A stretch of DNA of 64,000 nucleotides, taken from positions 124,001 to 188,000 of the forward strand of contig NZ_JBHTJM010000011.1 of assembly GCF_042675745.1 (NCBI RefSeq), in the 5' to 3' direction. The stretch is from Pseudofulvibacter geojedonensis (GTDB lineage: Bacteria > Bacteroidota > Bacteroidia > Flavobacteriales > Flavobacteriaceae). The notes under the pieces are model-generated. The model had not been told where the DNA came from, did not search any database, and was given only the letters and a program-made list of their open reading frames with translations. This document shows, piece after piece, positions 50,679-60,221 of the stretch; within the stretch, counting starts at the first letter, position 1, and the number at the start of each line of letters is the position of its first letter. The position numbers were made by a program, and so were the translations under genes.

Positions 50679-53600
50679 ATGACTGCAAAGACTTTTTTTA
50701 AGTGGAATAAAATCATGGCTTGGGTAGCTTTTGCCATAGCTTTAATAACCTATAGCCTAACTGTAGAGCCTACAGCCAGTTTTTGGGATTGTGGAGAATA
50801 TATTGCTACCTCAGCTAATTTAGCTGTTGGCCACCCTCCAGGAGCACCTTTTTTCCAAATGTTAGGAGCCTTCTTTGCAATGTTTGCTTTTGGCAATACA
50901 GAAAATATTGCATTAATGGTTAATATGATGTCTGTTTTCTCTAGTGCCTTTACCATACTATTTATGTTTTGGACTATTAGTATACTAGCCAGAAAACTCG
51001 TTGTTAAAAATATTGAAGATTTAAACGGAAATAAAGCTAAAGCCATTTTAGGAAGTGCCTTTGTTGGTTCTTTAGCCTTTGCCTTTACAGATACTTTCTG
51101 GTTCAATGCTGTAGAAACAGAAGTTTATGCCATGGCCACTTTTATTATGTCATTAATGTTTTGGCTAGCCTTAAAATGGGAAGAAAATATGCATAAACCA
51201 AAAGGAAATAAATGGTTATTATTAATTGCATTTGTTATTGGGCTTTCTTTTGGAGTTCACTTTATGGGCTTATTAACCATTCCTGCAATTGGATTGATCT
51301 ATTTCTTTAAAAATTACAAAAACGTTACTCCTAAGAATTTTATCATAGCAAATATTACTGCTATAGCAATATTATTGTTCATTTTTAAATTACTACTTCC
51401 TAATGCTTTGCGTTTATTTGGTTGGATGGAAGTAAATATTGTAAATGGTTTAGGTTTGCCATTCCATTCTGGAACCATTATTACCTTCTTATTAGTAATC
51501 GCTGCTTTTTATTACGCACTAACTTTTACACGTAAAAACGGATATGTGCATGCAAACACATTTACCCTTTGCATCTTGTTTATATTTATAGGTTTTTCAT
51601 CTTGGGTAATGCTACCTATTCGTGCAAACGCAGGTACCACCATTAATGAAAATGCCCCTGGAAATGCTCGTGAGCTATTAGCGTATTATAACTTAGAACA
51701 ATACCCTTCTAACCCATTCTTGTGGGGACCGCAATTTACCGATCAATATGCTGGTATTAACACATCAGACCCTTATCGAGACGATAAACCTAAATACGAG
51801 CAAGACAAAAAAACTGGTAAGTATGTTATTGTTAACGACTTCAAAAACGCCATTAACAACCCTAACGAAAACCACGTAACTTTTTTACCAAGAATGTGGA
51901 GTCAAGGCCATGCAGAAAGGTATGTAAGCTTTATAGATGTTGAGGTACAACCTAAAACTCGTTTTAGCGGACAAAAAGAATTGAGACAGTTATGCGCTCA
52001 GTTTAATAATGATGTAAAACAAGGTAACCTAACTGGAGAAGATAAATATGACTTTATAAAAGAATACAAAGACTATATAGAAGTAAAAAAACCTTCTACC
52101 ATAGAAAACTTCTCTTTCATGCTACAATACCAATTAGGGTATATGTATGTACGTTACTTTATGTGGAATTTTGCTGGAAGACAAGACGATATTCAAGGAG
52201 AATTAAATAATAATGGTAACTGGATAAGTGGCATTAACTTTATAGATGAACACTTATTAGGATTACCCCAAGATAATTTACCAGAAGACATAAAAGAAAA
52301 TAAAGGTAGAAACACCTATTTCTTTTTACCTCTTATACTAGGAATTTTAGGTTTACTATTTGTTGCTCAAAGAAATTTAAAACTATTTTGGGTCTTGCTA
52401 GTTTTCTTCTTATTCACAGGGCTTGCTATACAAGTTTACACCAACGTAAGACCTTTTGAACCAAGAGAACGTGATTACTCTGTTGTAGGATCCTTTTATG
52501 TTTTTTCTATTTGGATTGGATTAGGAGTCCTTAGCCTTTATTATGGTCTAAAGAAATTCTTAGCACCTAAAATATCAGCTCCATTAGCAACAGGACTGTG
52601 TTTATTAGCAGTTCCTTTATTATTAGCTAATCAGAACTGGGATGACCACGATCGTTCGGGTAAAGCTACAGCACAATCTATGGCCAAAGCTTATTTAGAT
52701 TCTTGTCAAGAAAATGCTATTTTATTTACTATTGGAGACAATGATACATTTGCCTTATGGTACCTTCAAGAAATAGAAAAATACAGAACAGATGTACGTG
52801 TTATTAATACCAGTTTATTCGCTACAGATTGGTACATAGACCAAATGAAGAAAAAGGCTTACGAAAGTGATCCTATTCCTTCTCAATTAACACACGACAA
52901 ATATAAATGGGGAACTCGAGATTTAACTCTATTTCAAGAACGAACAAAAGACACTATTAATATTAAAACCTTTATGAACTTTATTGCAAAAGATTCAGAA
53001 GAGGTAATGGTAGAGATGGAAAGCGGTCAAAAACACCACACATTCCCTACCAAAAATGTTAGGATACCAGTAGACAAAGCTTCTGTTATCAAGCATAAAA
53101 TTGTTCCTGAAAAATATTATGATCGAATTGTACCTAATATGTACATGAAAATTAAAAAGGACATCTTAGGGAAGCAAAACTTATTAATGCTAGATATTTT
53201 AGCTAATAACAATTGGGAACGCCCTATTTATTTCTCTGGAGGAAGTAACGACCCTGCAGAATTTATGTGGTTAAAAGATTATTTACAGTATGACGGATTA
53301 ATCTACAAGCTAGTTCCTATACATACTAAAAGAGATAAAGACAATCCGTTTGATATGGGATTCATTGACACTGAAACATCTTATAACAAAATCATGAAAT
53401 GGGATTGGGGAAACTCTGGAGGTGATATTTACCATGACCCTGAAACTCGTAAAAATGCTTTTAATTACAGAGCAAGTATTGCCCGAGTAGCTGAAAAGTT
53501 AATTGACGAAAAACAATATAAAAAAGCAGAAAATTTACTTGATTTGGCAATGGAAAAAATGCCTGTAAACAAGTTTGAATTATACACACTAGTAGAACCG

Positions 53601-54179
53601 TTTATTGGCGGTTATTACCACATTAACAAAGATGAAAAAGCTAGAAAAGTATATAACGATTTGGCAAAAGTATACAAAGGCCATCTAGATTATTATGAAA
53701 CATTAGACCTAGAAGAACAGAGCTATATAGTAGATGATATTTTAACCGATTTAGAAAGATATAAAACTATTATCATAACTAGCATTGAAAATAAAGACTC
53801 TAAAATTGTATCTAAAGAAGTACCTTATTTCTTAAACAAAGTAAAGTCTTTCCAAGAAATTATGAATGGAGTTGGTTATGTTATGAGTTTCGACCAAATA
53901 CTTGGTGGTTTATACCAAATCGATAAGGAGCAAGCAAGAAAATTATATCAAACAGAAGTAAAGAAAGTTCAAAAAAACTTAACTAGAGCGAGTAAGCTTC
54001 CTGAAGATAAAATGTATTACTACGCAGAAAATATTCTAACTGATATTTCCGACTATAAGAGTCTTTTAAGAATGGTTCATAAAAATGATGACAGCTCTTA
54101 TTTTAATGCTGAAAAATTAAAATTTGACAAGCAATTAGATCAATTAGAAAACTTCTTTAAAGCAGAAGGAGAAGAATAA
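50679..54179 (+). CDS. DUF2723 membrane protein, copy 2
   Basis: An 1166-residue paralogue of the preceding gene, of identical length and with colinear motifs: SFWDCGEYIATSANLAVGHPPGAPFFQM, FWFNAVETEVYAMA, IQVYTNVRPFEPRERDYSVVGSFYVF, and the intact GDNDTFALWYLQEIEKYRTDVRV at residues 686-708. Tandem helices fill the first 650 residues; the C-terminal 350 residues are helical, possibly TPR-like. GT-C type protein glycosylation is the likely role (inference). A TATTTTCG box lies about 25 bp upstream, and a terminator follows. Confidence 0.9.
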   Translation: MTAKTFFKWNKIMAWVAFAIALITYSLTVEPTASFWDCGEYIATSANLAVGHPPGAPFFQMLGAFFAMFAFGNTENIALMVNMMSVFSSAFTILFMFWTISILARKLVVKNIEDLNGNKAKAILGSAFVGSLAFAFTDTFWFNAVETEVYAMATFIMSLMFWLALKWEENMHKPKGNKWLLLIAFVIGLSFGVHFMGLLTIPAIGLIYFFKNYKNVTPKNFIIANITAIAILLFIFKLLLPNALRLFGWMEVNIVNGLGLPFHSGTIITFLLVIAAFYYALTFTRKNGYVHANTFTLCILFIFIGFSSWVMLPIRANAGTTINENAPGNARELLAYYNLEQYPSNPFLWGPQFTDQYAGINTSDPYRDDKPKYEQDKKTGKYVIVNDFKNAINNPNENHVTFLPRMWSQGHAERYVSFIDVEVQPKTRFSGQKELRQLCAQFNNDVKQGNLTGEDKYDFIKEYKDYIEVKKPSTIENFSFMLQYQLGYMYVRYFMWNFAGRQDDIQGELNNNGNWISGINFIDEHLLGLPQDNLPEDIKENKGRNTYFFLPLILGILGLLFVAQRNLKLFWVLLVFFLFTGLAIQVYTNVRPFEPRERDYSVVGSFYVFSIWIGLGVLSLYYGLKKFLAPKISAPLATGLCLLAVPLLLANQNWDDHDRSGKATAQSMAKAYLDSCQENAILFTIGDNDTFALWYLQEIEKYRTDVRVINTSLFATDWYIDQMKKKAYESDPIPSQLTHDKYKWGTRDLTLFQERTKDTINIKTFMNFIAKDSEEVMVEMESGQKHHTFPTKNVRIPVDKASVIKHKIVPEKYYDRIVPNMYMKIKKDILGKQNLLMLDILANNNWERPIYFSGGSNDPAEFMWLKDYLQYDGLIYKLVPIHTKRDKDNPFDMGFIDTETSYNKIMKWDWGNSGGDIYHDPETRKNAFNYRASIARVAEKLIDEKQYKKAENLLDLAMEKMPVNKFELYTLVEPFIGGYYHINKDEKARKVYNDLAKVYKGHLDYYETLDLEEQSYIVDDILTDLERYKTIIITSIENKDSKIVSKEVPYFLNKVKSFQEIMNGVGYVMSFDQILGGLYQIDKEQARKLYQTEVKKVQKNLTRASKLPEDKMYYYAENILTDISDYKSLLRMVHKNDDSSYFNAEKLKFDKQLDQLENFFKAEGEE

Positions 54180-54198
54180 TTGTTTATCATAATATTCC

Positions 54199-54231
54199 AA
54201 GCCCTTTTGTTGTTTAACGAAAGGGCTTTTT
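54199..54231 (+). terminator. Terminator after the DUF2723 pair
   Basis: The stem AAGCCCTTT / AAAGGGCTT with a 12-base loop is followed by a T-run, 20 bp after the stop codon. Confidence 0.85.
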
Positions 54232-54246
54232 CGTATCTTTAACTAT

Positions 54247-54885
54247 ATGCTCTACTTTGTAAAAACACCAAAAATATTGAAACGGTTATTTGCCAACCTT
54301 ACTTGGGATGTTTCTACAAACGAAAAAGAAATTTACCTTACTTTTGATGACGGTCCAACACCCGAAATTACCAAATGGGTACTAGATAGGTTAAGCGAAT
54401 ACAATGCAAAAGCTACTTTTTTTTGTATTGGTAAAAATGTAGCTAAACATCCAGAAATAGCTCAAAACATTATAGCTCATGGCCATAGCATTGGTAACCA
54501 CACTCAAAATCATACTAATTGTTGGAAAGTATCTAAAAGCACCTATCTTAACGATGTTGAAGAAGCACAAGAAATTATAAATTCCAAAGTCCTAAATCAG
54601 GAATCTATTAATCTTTTTAGACCTCCTTACGGTAAAATTACTTCTAAACGAGCTAAGCAACTACACAAAAGAGGTTATAAAATTATTATGTGGGATGTAT
54701 TAAGTGCCGATTTTGACCAAAGAATTAACCCCGAAAAATGTTTACAAAACGTATTAAAAAATACTCAAAAAGGAAGTATAGTCGTTTTTCATGATAGTAT
54801 AAAAGCTCAAAAAAACTTAACATATACCTTACCAAAGGTATTAGAACATTTTAGTAAAAAAGGGTATTCATTTAAGGCTATTTAA
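54247..54885 (+). CDS. Polysaccharide deacetylase (NodB-type, CE4)
   Basis: A 212-residue protein with a short N-terminal segment (MLYFVKTPKILKRLFANLTWDV) and then the CE4 domain. Catalytic motif 1 is YLTFDDGPTPE (the paired Asp), motif 2 is HGHSIGNHTQNH (His pair for zinc), motif 3 is FRPPYGKIT, and the closing His is in IVVFHDSIKA. It removes N-acetyl groups from glycans such as peptidoglycan or chitin-like polymers. No signal peptide is obvious, so its compartment is unclear. A TATCTTTA element 6 bp before the ATG suggests a very short leader. Confidence 0.9.
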   Translation: MLYFVKTPKILKRLFANLTWDVSTNEKEIYLTFDDGPTPEITKWVLDRLSEYNAKATFFCIGKNVAKHPEIAQNIIAHGHSIGNHTQNHTNCWKVSKSTYLNDVEEAQEIINSKVLNQESINLFRPPYGKITSKRAKQLHKRGYKIIMWDVLSADFDQRINPEKCLQNVLKNTQKGSIVVFHDSIKAQKNLTYTLPKVLEHFSKKGYSFKAI

Positions 54886-55000
54886 GAAAAAACCTTTCAG
54901 AATTTGTGTTTTTTCATTAACTTTATATAAAGAATAATTTCTTTATTAGAGTTGACTTTATCCCATAAAAATTGATTTTTATTAACTAACATAATTTGTT

Positions 55001-55594
55001 ATGAAAAAAACAATTCAATTTATTGGTCTATGTTCGCTTCTTATTATTTTTAGCTGTTCTTCTAATGATGATTCTGATTCATCAGCTCAAAATCAATTTA
55101 CAGATAGTAGAGATGGTCAAACCTATCAGACCGTGAAAATTGGTAATCAGACATGGTTTGCAGAAAATTTAAATTATAACACCGAAGACAATTTTAGTAC
55201 TTGCTATGATGATAATCAATCTAATTGCTTTACTTATGGAAGATTGTATCATGGAGACACGGCTCAAACAATTTGCCCTCCTGGATGGCATTTACCTTCA
55301 ACTAACGAGTGGCAAGAATTATTTGACTTTCTAGGTGGCATTAATGTTGCACATAACTTTATTGCTCCTGGAGCTACTCAACAAGGAGAACTCATAAATT
55401 TTAACTTACTAGCTGGTGGTCAAAAGTTTATTGCTTTTCACGATTTAACTTTAACAGGTCACTACTGGACATCTACAGATGCTGGTTTACCAAACTCTTT
55501 TAAAAACATGACATATAAGGTTAATGAATCTGTTACACTTTCTGGAGGATCTTCTGCATCCATCATGAAAAGCTGTAGATGTGTAAAAGATTAA
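55001..55594 (+). CDS. Lipoprotein with FISUMP domain
   Basis: A 197-residue protein with SPII signal MKKTIQFIGLCSLLIIFSC (Cys19) and a Ser/Asp-rich linker (SSNDDSDSSAQ). Residues 33-195 are a FISUMP (Fibrobacter succinogenes major paralogous) domain: FTDSRDGQTYQTVKIGNQTWFAENLNY, then GRLYHGDTAQTICPPGWHLPSTNEWQELFDFLGG, ending YWTSTDAG and SCRCVKD. Such surface lipoproteins are common in Bacteroidota and their role is not known. It is convergent with the redox-inactive thioredoxin gene and overlaps it by 4 bp. Confidence 0.88.
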   Translation: MKKTIQFIGLCSLLIIFSCSSNDDSDSSAQNQFTDSRDGQTYQTVKIGNQTWFAENLNYNTEDNFSTCYDDNQSNCFTYGRLYHGDTAQTICPPGWHLPSTNEWQELFDFLGGINVAHNFIAPGATQQGELINFNLLAGGQKFIAFHDLTLTGHYWTSTDAGLPNSFKNMTYKVNESVTLSGGSSASIMKSCRCVKD

Positions 55595-55896
55595 AGGTAC
55601 TCTTGAATAATATCAATCAATGTAGATGCGTCTTGCTCACCAGATTGGCGCCATTTCATTTCTCCTCCTTTATAAATCATTAAAGTTGGTAAGCCTTTTA
55701 CGCGTAATGCTTCGGCTAATTGTTGATTCTTGTCAACATCTATTTTAATTACCTTAGCTTTATCTCCTAAAGCAGCAGCTACATCTAATAAAACCGGATG
55801 CATGGCTGTAGCTTGTTCATTCCACTCTGCATAAAAATCTAACAGCACAGGAACAGGTACATTAATTAATTCCCCAAATTTAGACATAGGATACAT
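55591..55896 (-). CDS. Thioredoxin-fold protein without catalytic cysteines
   Basis: A 101-residue thioredoxin fold (MSKFGELINVPVPVLLDFYAEWNEQATAMHPVLLDVAAALGDKAKVIKIDVDKNQQL, GLPTLMIYKGGEMKWRQSGEQ). The active-site position WCGPC reads WNEQA here. There is no cysteine in the protein, so it cannot do disulfide exchange. The fold is intact (cis-Pro in GLPTLM). A structural or binding role is likely. ATG at 55896 or 55887 could be used. A TAACTTTG box lies 31 bp upstream. Confidence 0.9.
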   Translation of the reverse strand: MYPMSKFGELINVPVPVLLDFYAEWNEQATAMHPVLLDVAAALGDKAKVIKIDVDKNQQLAEALRVKGLPTLMIYKGGEMKWRQSGEQDASTLIDIIQEYL

Positions 55897-55926
55897 TTTT
55901 ATAAACCTCTAAAACAAGGCCTATTA

Positions 55927-55934
55927 CAAAGTTA
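55927..55934 (-). promoter_or_regulatory. -7 element TAACTTTG for the thioredoxin-fold gene
   Basis: An exact TAnnTTTG match on the minus strand, 31 bp before the ATG at 55896. Confidence 0.5.
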
Positions 55935-55948
55935 ACATTTTTAAACAA

Positions 55949-57184
55949 CTAAGTCAATACCGACTTTTTCTTGAGCTTAATAACTGTTATTTCTGGCCAA
56001 ATACCTACTCTACCCGGAAAACCATGAAAACCAAAGCCTCTGTTAACATTAACATATCTACCGTATTCTTCATACAAACCAGCCCACTGTTTGTAAACAT
56101 AACTTGCTGGGCTCCATTTTAGAAAACCAGGGATTTCTATACCCATTTGCAAACCATGAGTATGACCACTTAAGGTTAAGTGGTAATTAAAATCATCTTT
56201 CTTAACCTGATACTCCCAATGAGAAGGATCGTGACTCATTAATATTTTAAAGTCCTTTTTTTCAATAGCCTCAGAAGCTTTTTTTAAATCTCCAGCTTGG
56301 TTAAAACCTTTTCCCCAATTCTCTACTCCAATCAGTGCTAATCTTTGTCCGTCTTTTTCTATATAACGAGATTCGTTTAATAATAAATCAAAACCTATTT
56401 TGGGGTGAATAGCTTTTACCGCTGCAAAATTGGCCTTCTTATCTTTTTTAGTTTTAAATTTTACATAATCACCATAATCATGATTACCTAGTACAGAATA
56501 TTTACCATAAGGGGCTTCCATTTCTGCAAACATCTCTAAATAATCATCCATTTCACTGGCAAAATTATTGACAATATCTCCCGTAAATAAAATCATGTCT
56601 GATTGCTGCTCTTTAACTAAATCAACCGCATACTGAACCTTTTCTTTATCATTAAAGCTACCTGAATGAATATCGGTTATTTGAGTAAGAGTAAAACCAT
56701 CAAAAGCTTCTGGTAAATCATCAAAAGCTAACTCATATTTCAGTACTTTATAATTATACTTCCCTTTTATCATTCCATATAAAAAAGAAGCAAAAGGCAA
56801 GGCTGCAATACCTAAAGCAATTTGAGACACAAATTTTCTTCGACCAGGTATCGTTTTTATTTCTGCATCTGAAGTTATTCTGCTAATTTTTACAAAAAAA
56901 CGAACAATATCTTCACCAAACATGGTTAATAGCAAAATAGCTTTGGGAATTAAAAACAACAATACTATTCCAAAAGAATATTGTGAATATCTAGTTTGCC
57001 CTGTTGCTCTAGACGAATTTAGAAACATAAAAATGAACTGTGCGTAAGCCAATATGGCAACACCTATCCAAATATATTTTAATGCCTTGTTCTTAGTTAC
57101 CGTTTTTAATGCTTGAAAAGCATACAGTTCTACTAAGAAAAAAACAACAGCCATTATAGCTAAAACAAAGTAGAATCGAGACAT
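55949..57184 (-). CDS. Membrane metallophosphoesterase
   Basis: A 411-residue protein with four N-terminal membrane helices (residues 3-24, 36-57, 70-90, 122-140) and a calcineurin-type phosphoesterase domain. The metal-binding motifs are QITDIHSGSF (D-x-H), LFTGDIVNNF (GD), VLGNHDYGDY (GNHD), SHDPSHW and TLSGHTHGLQMG (GHxH). Proteins of this form (YkuE-like) hydrolyse phosphodiesters at the membrane, for example in lipid or nucleotide metabolism. The substrate is not evident. TATCTTTG lies 18 bp upstream. Confidence 0.9.
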   Translation of the reverse strand: MSRFYFVLAIMAVVFFLVELYAFQALKTVTKNKALKYIWIGVAILAYAQFIFMFLNSSRATGQTRYSQYSFGIVLLFLIPKAILLLTMFGEDIVRFFVKISRITSDAEIKTIPGRRKFVSQIALGIAALPFASFLYGMIKGKYNYKVLKYELAFDDLPEAFDGFTLTQITDIHSGSFNDKEKVQYAVDLVKEQQSDMILFTGDIVNNFASEMDDYLEMFAEMEAPYGKYSVLGNHDYGDYVKFKTKKDKKANFAAVKAIHPKIGFDLLLNESRYIEKDGQRLALIGVENWGKGFNQAGDLKKASEAIEKKDFKILMSHDPSHWEYQVKKDDFNYHLTLSGHTHGLQMGIEIPGFLKWSPASYVYKQWAGLYEEYGRYVNVNRGFGFHGFPGRVGIWPEITVIKLKKKSVLT

Positions 57185-57201
57185 AAAAAAATAAATTTCA
57201 T

Positions 57202-57209
57202 CAAAGATA
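57202..57209 (-). promoter_or_regulatory. -7 element TATCTTTG for the phosphoesterase gene
   Basis: An exact TAnnTTTG match on the minus strand, 18 bp before the ATG at 57184. Confidence 0.5.
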
Positions 57210-57317
57210 CAGAATTGAATACTAAGCTATAAATAACTGTTTTAAGATTAAGGATAATTTAACTTCTAAACTATCAGTTCATTTTCCTATTTTTACTTTC
57301 TGATACAATATTTTATT

Positions 57318-60149
57318 ATGGCCACAGAAAAAAGACTGTTTTTATTAGATGCCTTTGCATTAATTTTTAGAGGATACTACGCTTTTATTAAAAACCCTAG
57401 AATTAACTCTAAAGGAATGGATGTTTCTGCCATAATGGGTTTCACCAATTCTTTATTTGAAATTTTACGTAAAGACAAACCCGAATATTTAGCCGTTTGT
57501 TTTGATAAAGGAGGCAGTGATTTAAGAAACGATATGTTTCCTGAATACAAATCTAATCGACAAGAAACCCCTGAAGCTATTAAAATTGCTGTACCCATTA
57601 TTCAACAAATGTTAAAAGCAATGGACATTCCTATTATTGAAGTTGCCGGATATGAAGCAGATGATTTAATTGGAACCTTGGCAAAAAAAGCTGAAAAAGA
57701 AGGATTTAAAACGTATATGGTAACTCCAGATAAAGATTTTGCTCAATTGGTTTCTGAAAACATTTTCATGTATAGACCAGCTAGAATGGGCAACGGAATA
57801 GAGATTTGGGGAATTCCAGAAGTACAAGAAAAATTTGAAGTTGAAAAGCCAGAGCAAGTAATTGATTACTTAGGTATGATGGGAGATGCTGTAGATAACA
57901 TACCTGGTCTGCCCGGTGTAGGAGATAAAACAGCTAAAAAATTCTTAAAGGCTTACGGCTCTATGGAAGGTTTATTAGCTAACACAGCAGACCTAAAAGG
58001 AAAAATGAAAGAAAAAGTAGAAGCGAATGCTGAACTAGGTCTTTTGTCTAAAAAACTAGCTACTATATTGTTGGATTGCCCTATTGATTTTGAGGCAGAA
58101 AAATTCTATGTTTCTAAACCCAATGCTGAAGAAGTCACAGAATTATTTAAAGAATTAGAATTTAGACGACTTCAAACCACTTTCGAAACCATTTACGGGC
58201 TTTCTAGTACTCAACCAGCTGTACCAGTAGCAAAAAAAACTAGTAAACCAGCAACCAAAAATAAAGAAGAAGGTCAGTTTTCTCTCTTTGGTGGAGATAT
58301 TAATACTACAGATACTAAAAACACTATAGTAACAGGTTACAAGACTGCAGAGAACACTCCTCATTTTTATCAATTTATAGGAACTCCTTTTGCAAGAAAA
58401 CTGTTTTTAGAAAAGTTATTACAGCAAAACTCTGTTTGCTTTGATACTGAAACTACTAGTTTAAATACCTTTGAAGCAGAATTGGTTGGAATTGCTTTTT
58501 CTTGGGAAGCTCATAAGGGTTATTACATTCCGTTTCCTGAAGATCAAAATGAAGCTCAAAATATAATAGAAGAACTACGTCCGTTTTTTGAAGACGAGCG
58601 TATCGAAAAGATTGCTCATAATATTAAATATGACAACAAAGTCTTAAACAACTATAATATTAGAGTAAAAGGCCCTATGTTCGACACCATGTTAGCTCAT
58701 TATTTAATTAATCCAGATATGAGACATAACATGGATGTTTTAGCCGAAACATATTTAAACTATCAACCCATATCTATTGAGAGCTTAATTGGTAAAAAAG
58801 GAAAAAATCAAAAATCATTTAGGTCCGTCGAGTTAAGTCAACAAACCGAGTATGCTGTAGAAGATGCCGATGTTACTTTTCAATTAAAGCAATTATTCGA
58901 ACAACAGTTAGTAGAAACCGACACTAAAAAATTATTTGATGAAATAGAAATGCCTTTAGTTCCTGTACTTACTGCAATGGAATTAGAAGGAATAAATATA
59001 AATATCGAATTTTTAAATGAGTTATCTAATAACTTAACTACTGACATTAAACATTTAGAAAAAAACATTTTTAACCAAGCAGGAAAGGAATTCAATTTAG
59101 CTTCTCCTAGACAATTAGGAGTCGTTTTATTTGAAGACTTAAAACTTGTTGACAAGCCTAAGAAAACTAAAACAGGTCAGTACTCTACTTCAGAAGAGGT
59201 TTTAAGCAAACTAAATGAACATAAAATCATTCAAGACGTATTGAATTGGAGAGGGCTAATTAAATTACAAAACACCTATGTAGATGCCCTACCAAATCAA
59301 GTTAACCAAGATACCAAACGAATTCATACCGATTACCACCAAGCAGTTGCTGCTACCGGAAGGTTAAGCTCTAACAACCCTAATTTACAAAACATACCTA
59401 TTCGTACTGAACGTGGCAGACAAGTACGTAAAGCTTTTGTGCCTAAAGACGAGAATCATATTTTATTAGCTGCAGATTATTCACAAATAGAATTAAGGAT
59501 TATTGCTGCTTTAAGTAAAGATCAGAACATGATCGATAGTTTTGTTAACAAAGAAGACATTCATACCGCCACAGCAGCTAAAGTTTTTGGGGTAAGTCAA
59601 GCAGAGGTTACTCGTGAACAACGTGGTAACGCTAAAGCCGTAAACTTTGGTATTATATATGGTCAGGGAGCATTTACATTAGCACAGCAACAAGGTATTT
59701 CTAGAAAAGAAGCCAAAGAGTTAATAGACAATTATTACAAAACCTACCCAGACTTGAAAGCTTACATGGCTAATCAAGTAGATTTTGCTAGAGATAATGG
59801 ATACGTAGAAACCATTTCTCAAAGACGTAGGTATTTAAAAAACATCAACTCACAAAATGCAATAGTAAGAGCTGGCGATGAACGAAATGCTGTAAATGCA
59901 CCTATACAAGGTAGCGCTGCAGATATTATAAAATTGGCTATGATTAACATTCATGCCATTCTTGAAAAAGAAAACTATCAATCTAAAATGCTATTACAAG
60001 TTCATGATGAATTGGTTTTTGATGTTCTAAAAGAGGAAGAAACTCAATTAAGAAAAATGGTAAAAGAAGAAATGGAAAATGCTTTTAAAATGACTGTTCC
60101 GTTAGACGTTGAAGTGGGTGTTGGACAAAACTGGCTAGAAGCGCATTAA
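57318..60149 (+). CDS. polA: DNA polymerase I
   Basis: A 943-residue three-domain polymerase. The 5'-3' exonuclease part has FLLDAFALIFRGYYAF, VCFDKGGSDLRNDMFPEYKSNR and the helix-turn GLPGVGDKTAKKFLKAYG. The 3'-5' exonuclease is apparently active: FDTETTSLNTF (Asp376, Glu378). The polymerase motifs are A LLAADYSQIELRI, B RGNAKAVNFGIIYGQGAF and C LLQVHDELVFDV near residue 897. It acts in Okazaki fragment maturation and repair. It is monocistronic with a terminator. Confidence 0.97.
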   Translation: MATEKRLFLLDAFALIFRGYYAFIKNPRINSKGMDVSAIMGFTNSLFEILRKDKPEYLAVCFDKGGSDLRNDMFPEYKSNRQETPEAIKIAVPIIQQMLKAMDIPIIEVAGYEADDLIGTLAKKAEKEGFKTYMVTPDKDFAQLVSENIFMYRPARMGNGIEIWGIPEVQEKFEVEKPEQVIDYLGMMGDAVDNIPGLPGVGDKTAKKFLKAYGSMEGLLANTADLKGKMKEKVEANAELGLLSKKLATILLDCPIDFEAEKFYVSKPNAEEVTELFKELEFRRLQTTFETIYGLSSTQPAVPVAKKTSKPATKNKEEGQFSLFGGDINTTDTKNTIVTGYKTAENTPHFYQFIGTPFARKLFLEKLLQQNSVCFDTETTSLNTFEAELVGIAFSWEAHKGYYIPFPEDQNEAQNIIEELRPFFEDERIEKIAHNIKYDNKVLNNYNIRVKGPMFDTMLAHYLINPDMRHNMDVLAETYLNYQPISIESLIGKKGKNQKSFRSVELSQQTEYAVEDADVTFQLKQLFEQQLVETDTKKLFDEIEMPLVPVLTAMELEGININIEFLNELSNNLTTDIKHLEKNIFNQAGKEFNLASPRQLGVVLFEDLKLVDKPKKTKTGQYSTSEEVLSKLNEHKIIQDVLNWRGLIKLQNTYVDALPNQVNQDTKRIHTDYHQAVAATGRLSSNNPNLQNIPIRTERGRQVRKAFVPKDENHILLAADYSQIELRIIAALSKDQNMIDSFVNKEDIHTATAAKVFGVSQAEVTREQRGNAKAVNFGIIYGQGAFTLAQQQGISRKEAKELIDNYYKTYPDLKAYMANQVDFARDNGYVETISQRRRYLKNINSQNAIVRAGDERNAVNAPIQGSAADIIKLAMINIHAILEKENYQSKMLLQVHDELVFDVLKEEETQLRKMVKEEMENAFKMTVPLDVEVGVGQNWLEAH

Positions 60150-60170
60150 TTTAAAAAATACACTAAAACC

Positions 60171-60200
60171 AAAAGCCTTTCTGTTATGGAAAGGCTTTTA
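60171..60200 (+). terminator. polA terminator
   Basis: The 11-bp stem AAAAGCCTTTC / GAAAGGCTTTT with loop TGTTATG lies 22 bp after the stop codon. It can also serve the convergent lipoprotein gene on the minus strand. Confidence 0.85.
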
Positions 60201-60221
60201 CTATGTTATCCGTCAAAAAAA

